Origin: Baffinella frigidus
Lineage: Eukaryota > Cryptophyceae > Cryptomonadales > Baffinellaceae
DNA length: 24,783 nucleotides
Assembly (NCBI GenBank): GCA_026770585.1
Contig: MU646717.1
Location: forward strand, 266,386 to 291,168
Direction: 5' to 3'
Under the pieces are notes generated by a model. It worked only from the letters and a program-made list of their open reading frames with translations. It ran no database searches and was not told the DNA's origin. Positions within the stretch are counted from its first letter, which is position 1; each line of letters begins with the position of its first letter. The translations under genes and the position numbers were made by a program. Below are positions 1 through 24,783 of this stretch, piece after piece.

Positions 1-61
<61 letters not shown>
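1..61. repeat. GA microsatellite
   Basis: Nearly pure GA dinucleotide run with a few GG and AT interruptions, at the left window edge. Confidence 0.95.
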
Positions 62-62
<1 letters not shown>

Positions 63-384
63 GTGACGTGACTAAATCGAGGGACCCGAAAAAAGCGATG
101 TGCTCGCCCTCCGAAGGCTAGATGTTGAATCCCTTCTGGTCTGACTCTGCGTGTTTGGGCAACAGAGAGAAAGAGACTTGACTGCACACATGAAAAACAT
201 GTTTGGGCCGCGGGGGCTCACGCAACGAGCGGGGGGGTCCGAATACTCGCTTTGCCTCCGCCGGTTCGACGGACTATTCGCAAGTTGACATGCTGGGTGC
301 GTGGTACAAATCTGGCAACTTTGGCGTGAAAGCGGGCCTGAATCACCAAATTGGCGAGACCAAATCACAGTGAGTTTGAGCTAG
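62..384. other. Unassigned sequence
   Basis: Non-repetitive, moderate GC. No family recognised on either strand, and no convincing exon. Confidence 0.5.
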
Positions 385-638
385 GGATGTTTTAGGGGTT
401 GGAGCTTAGGGCTTAGAGTTTAGGGGTGAGTGCTTAGGGCGCAGGGCTTAGAGTTTAGAGTTCAGAGTTCAGGGGTTTGGGTGTAGGGCTTAGGGCTTAG
501 GGTTTAGGGATTAGGGTTTACGGCTTAGGGTTTAGGGTTTAGGGGTTAGGGTTTAGAGTTCAGGGCTTAGGGTTTAGGGTTCAGGGTTTAGGAATTAGGG
601 TTTAGGAATTAGGGTTTAGGGTTTAGGGTGTAGGGCTT
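385..638. repeat. Degenerate telomere-like heptamers, G-rich on + strand
   Basis: Variants of TTTAGGG (GGGTTTAG, GGGCTTAG, GAGTTCAG) make up the stretch. It is degenerate, so interstitial rather than a chromosome end. Heptamers of this type are telomeric in plants and many algae. Confidence 0.85.
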
Positions 639-721
639 AAGAAAGTACTCATCCCGAGGGTCCAGCAGCTCCCGGCGCCCCCACATCTCCGCCTCCCGCC
701 GATTCCTGCGTGTTTACGGTT

Positions 722-814
722 GAGGGTTGAGGGTTTATGGTTTGGGGTTTGGGGTTTGGGGGTTGGGGGTTGGGGGTTGGGGTTTGGGGTTTGGGGTTTG
801 GGGTTTGGGGTTTA
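722..814. repeat. TTTGGGG array
   Basis: About a dozen GGGTTTGG units with GGGTTGG variants. A different unit from the array at 385-638. The G-runs on the + strand could form G-quadruplexes. Confidence 0.85.
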
Positions 815-2060
815 GGGGGAGCACCCAGGCTCTGGAGTGGAATCGAGTGGTGCACATGTTGGAACTAGGTGTGAAAATTGTTGAAGGTTGGGCCAACCGT
901 TGTACAACGATGTTTTACGTCTAGGTTCCACCAAAGAGAGTCTCGACCAGATCAAGGTTTCAGTTTCAGATCTGAGAGAGGACCCCAGGGACCCCAGCTT
1001 GGGTTAGGTCCTCAGGTTCAGGGTATGACGGGCATAAAACCGGCTGGGTTTTATGTTTCTGCACTTGGCTATCGAGGTGGGATCCCTCTTGTTGTAGGGA
1101 CGTGGGTTGTCCCGAAGCCGCAACCTCCCCGTGAAATCGTAGCACGCTGTGAAAAGAAACAATGGTTGGAACTGTCCAGAACAGCCTCATGGGGCTTCAC
1201 ATGGTCAGACCCCAGGGTGCAGCGCCCACCTCGCTGGCGTGGGTCCCCTGCAATGATCAGGTCCAAGCCTTCCGGATTCCCACTGACATGGCTAAATTAA
1301 GAACAGTTCTGGCGATGCTGCAAGAACGGTGGTGGGTCGCCGTGGCGCTGGGATGGCGAAGTCCTGGACCAAGATATTCAACTCTCACGAAGGGGAACAA
1401 GGGGAGGCCCACCGATGACGGGACGACCAGAGACGGTTTGGCGCAAAATGCCGGCGATACTATGTTGACAAGTTGACTTTTGACGTCTGCCATCAGCCTC
1501 CGAGGCGGACCAAAATGAGACTGCATCATGCGCCAATTCCACTGATTTCGCCTTCGAAAACGAATGGTTTAGATAAGAAAAAATGGCTCCAAATAATCGT
1601 GGATTTGGTCTGCCTCGCAGGGCTGGTGGCTTTCTAAAGCGCGAATTCGATGGCAGAACGCGGTAGGTTGGACAACCGCCGAATGGTCCCGCGGCGATTC
1701 AAGTGAGAGCCATCACCGAGTCGTGCCGCGTTTCCGCGCGGACGCACCCGTCCTATCACCATAACGGGGGCGGGATACCCCCCGGAACGTGCAAGTTTGC
1801 AAGGCGTGTTCGGGAAATCCCATCCGGAGACCTTGGCAGCCTGGGGCCGCGCGTGCAAGAGTGCAGGATATGCGTTGTCCATGCAGCCAAACGCTAGGAC
1901 GTGGGCGGAGCCGCGAAACCAAAACCATGTCAGACAGCACAAAACAGTCCTGGAGTACGTAGAGCGAGGCCTTCCTGAAAACTCCATGTGCAGCCCGATA
2001 TGTTCCAAGCAAGTGAACACATGGCACAGGGTCCTGGTAGTAATACTGCAGGCGGCGTCC
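815..2060. other. Unassigned 1.2-kb sequence
   Basis: Mixed-sequence DNA with short open frames on both strands (longest about 140 codons, 878-1300). None shows recognisable domains, biased codon use or splice-bounded exons that I can support. It may be intergenic DNA or a long 5' intron. Confidence 0.4.
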
Positions 2061-2061
2061 T

Positions 2062-2270
2062 ACACCCCATAATCCAGACCCTAATCCCTAATTCTGCAAC
2101 CCCGAACCCCTAATCCCTAATCCCCAACCCCCAAAATCTCCACCAAAACCCTGACCCCTAAACCCTAATCCCTGATCCACGTATCCCTAATCCCTGACCC
2201 CAAACCCCTAAACCCCAACCCCTAATCACCAATCCCCAAACTCTCCATCCTAAACCCGGGGTAGAACCCC
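2062..2270. repeat. Degenerate C-rich heptamers (CCCTAAT/CCCTAAA)
   Basis: Units such as CCCTAATC, CCCCAAAC and CCCTGACC in tandem, C-rich on the + strand, opposite to the arrays upstream. Confidence 0.8.
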
Positions 2271-2319
2271 ACCACATTGAATTATCCCCGCCCCTAATCC
2301 CAGCACCCCTGCACCGCTG

Positions 2320-2647
2320 CAGGGTGCCGCTGGCGGTGCTGGCAGTGGTTCTCCTCCTGGCAGGGTGCCAGTCACGTCCGACGAGATTCGAACAGATCGC
2401 CCTATCCAATTAAACGTCTTGGTCGAAACGACGCAGAATCCGAGAATTCTGGCCCAGCCTGGGGACATGCATGGCAGCCGTTCGAGTCCTTCTAAGAACT
2501 GGGCCAGAATTTCTGGCAAGGGACCCCGAGAATTCTGGCCCAGGATCTGCCTTGTTTTTAGGGCCAGAAAATCCCATTGTTCTCCTTAACCGGCCTCAGG
2601 GTGCCGCTGGCGGTGCTGGCAGTGGTTCTCCTCCTGGCAGGGTGCCA
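2320..2647. repeat. 51-bp exact direct repeat (2320-2370 and 2597-2647)
   Basis: The two copies are identical over 51 bases and both begin CAGGGTGCCGCTGGCG. In one frame the repeat encodes VPLAVLAVVLLLAGC, a signal- or membrane-like hydrophobic stretch; another frame is Gly-Ala rich. Both copies are preceded by CAG. Sequence after the second copy (2641-2685) recurs diverged at 2866-2909. This pattern resembles the exon copies downstream, but I cannot name the protein. Between the copies, GAATTCTGG/GGCCAGAA motifs recur. Confidence 0.7.
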
Positions 2648-2741
2648 CCTCTCCCTGGCCGTCTCCGCGGCTTCCCCTCCGGCAGTTGACCCGGGTGCGT
2701 TCACGACCCACAACACTTTCGCCCCAAGCCACCGACAACCG

Positions 2742-3287
2742 TAGCAGCTTAAAACCGGTCTTCGAAAAACGGGATTTCCCCCCAGGCGATACACTTTGAA
2801 GTGTATCAGCCATCTATTCACCCCCCTAGGAATACCCTAGGTCTCTAGAGATGTCCTACCGTAGGATGCCACCTCTCCCTGGGCGTCTCCGTGGCAACCC
2901 CTCCCGCACACGAACCGGGTGCGTCAAATTGCAACTTCGATTTGGTCCACTTCGAGTACTGTGATCTTGCGCGACCCTGAATGCTTCGCTCTCATCCCAA
3001 ACCACCAAAGAGGAGAGTCTTTTATTGAACTTATGACGTCGGTCCATAAACTTAAGACCAAACCCCAGGTAGAGCAAAATCCGGGTAGAGCAGGCCTCCG
3101 TACAAACACTCCAGTGCCAAGAGCATCTAAATGTATTGAATGAGGAGCCCAGCTTAACTGAGGCAGAGCTAGGATATGGAGAGGTGAGAGATGGCCACCA
3201 ACAACCCGTCGCAGCTTAAACCCGGTGTTCGAAGAACTGGATTTCCCCAGGCGATACACTTGGAAGGTGTATCAGCCACCTATTCGC
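2742..3287. repeat. 80-bp dispersed repeat pair (2742-2820, 3209-3287)
   Basis: Both copies contain GATTTCCCC, CAGGCGATACAC and TGTATCAGCCA, with a small palindrome (GATACACTT/AAGTGTATC). Same orientation, diverged. The sequence between them has no recognised gene. Confidence 0.75.
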
Positions 3288-3385
3288 AGGAGGGTCCTAA
3301 GAATTGAATATCCGAAGCTCCCAGGCCCGAAAGAAGCTGTTTTGGTTTGCTGGAGACGGTGCGTCCCCCTCCACATATCCAAAGT

Positions 3386-3506
3386 CTAGCTCTGCCTGCG
3401 TTTTGTTCTGGCTCGTCCTAAAAAGTATTTAAGAGCAGAAATCCAGTACAAAAGGGCGAATAGAAAGCCTTTAGGACGAGCCAGAATAAAACTGAGGCAG
3501 AGCTAG
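3386..3506. mobile_element. Foldback element, 121 bp
   Basis: Starts CTAGCTCTGCCT and ends AGGCAGAGCTAG. The arms also match as TTCTGGCTCGTCCTAAA against TTTAGGACGAGCCAGAA. It encodes no transposase, so it is a MITE-like or foldback element. A fragment of the right end (AACTGAGGCAGAGCTAG) is at 3157-3173. Confidence 0.8.
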
Positions 3507-3574
3507 AAAGTACGCATCCATAAGCAGCGGTCTCCCCATTGTTCTCTGGGGGGGTGACGCTGTTCCCACGAACA

Positions 3575-3660
3575 GAGGTGGGGAGCAACGGGGTGCCGGT
3601 GCTGCAGATGCTCTCGCGCGCGCGCCAGACCGTCGCCCACCTCCTCGCCTTCTTCCGCAG
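3575..3660 (+). CDS. Possible upstream exon, unidentified
   Basis: GC-rich open stretch reading GSNGVPVLQMLSRARQTVAH then LLAFFR, ending TTCCGCAG|GTTGTG. Two further copies of the end follow at once: GCCTTTTTCCGCAG|GTTTCG and GCCTTTTTCCTCAG. The same end-copies-downstream pattern marks the proven malic enzyme exons. No malic enzyme motif is visible. It could be a 5' exon (leader or targeting region) of the same gene, an exon of another gene, or chance. The donor would be phase 2, which does not fit exon A directly. Confidence 0.3.
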
Positions 3661-3898
3661 GTTGTGAGGCCCCGCCTTTTTCCGCAGGTTTCGAGGCCCC
3701 GCCTTTTTCCTCAGCTTCTCAACTGATGCTCCCCAAAATTCCGAGCATATTCCCTTCCCACAGTTTTGCCAAAACTGCAGTTTCCCGAAAATTACGAAGC
3801 TGTAGTTTTTCGAAAAGGTTTGGTGCCTGGGAGTTCACCGAACCGGGCTGGTTTTGTACCAGGAAACCCTCAAATCAGTCAACTGAACATGCCATCGG

Positions 3899-3970
3899 GG
3901 GTGTAGGGCGTGGGGTGTGGGGTTCAGGGTTCAGAGTTTGGGGGTTGGGTTTTAGGGTTCAGGGTTTGCA
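3899..3970. repeat. Short G-rich heptamer-like array
   Basis: GGGGTTCAGGGTTCAG/TTTAGGGTTCAG units, G-rich on the + strand. Confidence 0.7.
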
Positions 3971-4268
3971 TCTCCGGTGCGGGCTCGTTCTTGAGGCTCA
4001 TAGACATTGTATCACTCAACTCAAGGCTAAAGGGCCTATCTAGGACCTGTATCGAGAGTAATAAAGAAGAAGAAGAAGTTCAGGCTTTAGGCGCGCGGTC
4101 CGCGTGGCAGGTTAGGGTTTAAAGGTTGCAGGTTCAGTCAACTGATTTGAAGTGGGGATGGCATTGCCAAAAGTTGACGATACTCGCACTCAACTGTCAA
4201 CTTTCCGCAGCGCTGCGGAGCGGCTTACGGGATATCAGCTGCTCAAGTCCCCCGTGCGGTACGTGCGT

Positions 4269-4408
4269 TTATCCGGGGAAATCTATTTTTCTTTCATTTG
4301 ATGGCAACGAAAATTGCTACACAATTCGTTCTTATTAGTAATATAAAATAATCTGTGTAGTAATTTTGATTGCCATCAAATGAAAGAAAAATAGATTTCC
4401 CCGGATAA
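4269..4408. mobile_element. Nested foldback element, 140 bp
   Basis: Outer arms of about 32 bases (TTATCCGGGGAAATC... / ...GATTTCCCCGGATAA) enclose an inner hairpin with GGCAACGAAAATTGC and its complement TTTTGATTGCC. The inner hairpin belongs to the GGCAATGAAAATTACTACAC family seen at 11557, 11847, 12090 and 15652. Confidence 0.85.
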
Positions 4409-4410
4409 GC

Positions 4411-4646
4411 GTGTAGTGTGGTCGGCGTTCCCCATCCTATGTGGGTCGTGTGGGTAGGGGGGGTTATCTCAGAAAACGAGTTCTAAAACTCGTTTTCTTA
4501 AGTCAATTCCCCTACAAGTTCGTCTACTTGTTGTTTACTCTCCGCATAAGTTGACAAATTTGTAGAGGAATTGACTTAAGAAAATGAGTTTTAGAACTCG
4601 TTTTCTGAGATAAGGGTAGGGGAACTCCGACCACACCACTACACAC
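4411..4646. mobile_element. Foldback element carrying a second 150-bp foldback
   Basis: Outer arms GTGTAGTGTGGTCGG... / ...CCGACCACACCACTACAC match the intact smaller element at 5244-5330. The inner element (4464-4613) starts TTATCTCAGAAAACGAG and ends CTCGTTTTCTGAGATAA, with further self-complementary segments (AAGTCAATTCC/GGAATTGACTT). GGGTAGGGG on both sides of the inner element may be a 9-bp target duplication. Confidence 0.8.
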
Positions 4647-5082
4647 GGTAAGTGCGAACGATCCCTCCTGCAATTTCCGTTTGGGGTTTTAGGGTTCAGG
4701 ATTTACCCGTACGGTAAGTGCGAATCAGCCCAGAGGCCCCGGTACGACAATTGACTGAACCGTACAGGCTTTGTACGGGAATCTCCCGAGTGTGAGAATC
4801 TCCCGAGTGCGAGCCCTCGTGCAATTTCCGTTTGGGGTTTTATGGTTCATAATTTACCCGTACGGTAAGTGCGAACGAGCCCAGAGTCCCCTGCACGATG
4901 GTTGACTGAACCGTACAGGCTCAACCGACGGTTAACTGAACCGGGCGGGCTTTGTACCGGAGTTCCCCGGTACAAAGGAGTTCCCCGTGCGGTCAGTGCG
5001 GACGCGCCCTCGTGCAGTTTCCGTTTGGAGTTTAGGGTGCAGGGTTCAGGGCTGACCCGGTGTGCACGTTCGATCGATTGAT
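4647..5082. repeat. Tandem unit region with repeated GTAAGTGCG
   Basis: Diverged units containing CGTACGGTAAGTGCGAA, CTCGTGCA(A/G)TTTCCGTTTGG, TTTAGGGTTCAGG and TTGACTGAACCGTACAGG. Exact GTAAGTGCG occurs at 4648, 4714, 4865, and again at 5332 and 5400 outside this region; GTACGTGCG (4259) and GTCAGTGCG (4991) are variants. Confidence 0.75.
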
Positions 5083-5084
5083 GT

Positions 5085-5186
5085 ATCCCTTAAGTGACCA
5101 ACGGGCGAATAATCGCCCGTAGAAGCCCTAGGCAGGTCCTAGGGCCCTACGGTAGGGCGTATGAGCCTACCGGTCACTTAAGGGAT
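5085..5186. mobile_element. 102-bp foldback element, copy 1
   Basis: Ends ATCCCTTAAGTGACC / GGTCACTTAAGGGAT. The internal side hairpin is ACGGGCGA-ATAA-TCGCCCGT, then CCCTAGGCAGGTCCTAGGG and CCCTACGGTAGGG. The same length and architecture recur at 8001-8102. Confidence 0.88.
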
Positions 5187-5243
5187 GAACGAGGATCCAA
5201 CGAAGTTGCCTTTGGTTGACTGGACCGGGTTCAGTCCACCAAA

Positions 5244-5331
5244 GTGTGTGTAGTGCTGTCGTCGGAGGTTCCCGTCCTATGTGGGTAGTGGTAGGAGGGT
5301 AAGGGGGACTCCGACCACAGCACTACACACA
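5244..5331. mobile_element. Small foldback element (intact form of 4411-4646)
   Basis: GTGTGTAGTGCTGTCGTCGG at the left and CCGACCACAGCACTACACAC at the right, about 87 bp, ending just before AGTAAGTGCG. Confidence 0.78.
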
Positions 5332-5405
5332 GTAAGTGCGAACAGGCCCTCGAGCAGTTTCTTTTTTTTGGGGGGGGGGCGTCAGGATTTACCCGTACGG
5401 TAAGT

Positions 5406-5460
5406 GCGTTCCTACGGATAGGTTAACGGAAACTCGGGCATTTCCTGCCCGAACATTCCC
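5406..5460. mobile_element. Fragment of CCACACAGCGG element family
   Basis: Matches the family interior (TTCCTACGGATA, GGAAACTCGGGCATTTCC, TGCCCGA) but lacks both ends. Confidence 0.7.
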
Positions 5461-5470
5461 TCTCTCCAGT

Positions 5471-5634
5471 TGGAGCCATTTCTTTTGATCCTTTGTTGGA
5501 TCCATTCCTTTTGATCATCCCGTGGACATGGACAGGTCGCTGAGCCTCGCGTTGATGACTGTGCTGGAGCCATTTCTTCTTGATCCTCTCGTTGTTGGAG
5601 CCATTGTGCCTGATCCTCCCGTGGACGTGGGCAG
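5471..5634. repeat. Tandem duplication before exon A
   Basis: TTGGAGCCATTTCTTTTGATCC ... CCCGTGGACATGGACAG (about 5471-5534) is repeated diverged at about 5565-5634, including the acceptor-like end, so two CAG|GTCGCTGAGCCT junctions exist. Confidence 0.75.

Positions 5635-24783
<19,149 letters not shown>

Noticed and set aside
878-1300. 140-codon + strand open frame and overlapping - strand frames
   Set aside because: No recognisable domain; frames overlap on both strands as expected by chance in GC-rich DNA.
2375-2480. tRNA-like GATTCGAAC and GTTCGAGTCC pieces
   Set aside because: No acceptor or anticodon stem could be folded around them.

Overview
The window is nuclear DNA of a eukaryote, most likely a microalga with a large, repeat-rich genome. 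It holds one recognisable gene on the + strand: a malic enzyme (malate dehydrogenase, oxaloacetate-decarboxylating). The gene is cut into at least 18 very short exons (38-100 nt) spread over about 19 kb. It runs off the right edge and is interrupted by a 668-base assembly gap. Joined in order, the exons give a nearly continuous malic enzyme from the N-terminal LGLRGLLP motif, through the [33 protein letters not shown] and GAGEAG motifs, to NNAYIFP at the window end. The joins are exact in frame. Introns are GT-AG, except one apparent GC-AG. Almost every junction has the form G|GT...CAG|G. Heptamer repeats related to the TTTAGGG/CCCTAAA telomere type, the intron density and GC-rich third positions suggest a green (prasinophyte-type), dinoflagellate or other algal lineage; I cannot fix the species.

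Layout. 1-5.5 kb: no confidently named gene; GA microsatellite, degenerate telomere-like repeats, nested hairpin elements, a tandem region carrying repeated GTAAGTGCG motifs, and a possible upstream exon near 3575-3660. 5.6-10.4 kb: malic enzyme exons A-E, with repeat arrays and hairpin elements between them. 10,406-11,073: N gap, which must hide at least part of exon E and the sequence up to exon F. 11.2-24.8 kb: exons F-R. The introns are built from three ingredients: telomere-like heptamer arrays, foldback/MITE-like elements of several families, and partial copies of the neighbouring exons.

The most striking structure is this third ingredient. Nearly every exon is accompanied by partial copies ('shadows') of itself in the adjacent introns. 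Shadows of the exon start, with its acceptor, lie upstream. Shadows of the exon end, with its donor, lie downstream. Many shadows differ from the working exon mainly at synonymous positions, so they seem to have diverged while coding. This points to input from malic enzyme paralogs or to alternative/former exons rather than to simple decay of local duplicates. Hairpin elements often sit exactly where a shadow begins or stops, and several hairpin families show compensatory base-pair changes between copies. Assembly collapse of paralogous or haplotypic reads is the main alternative explanation.
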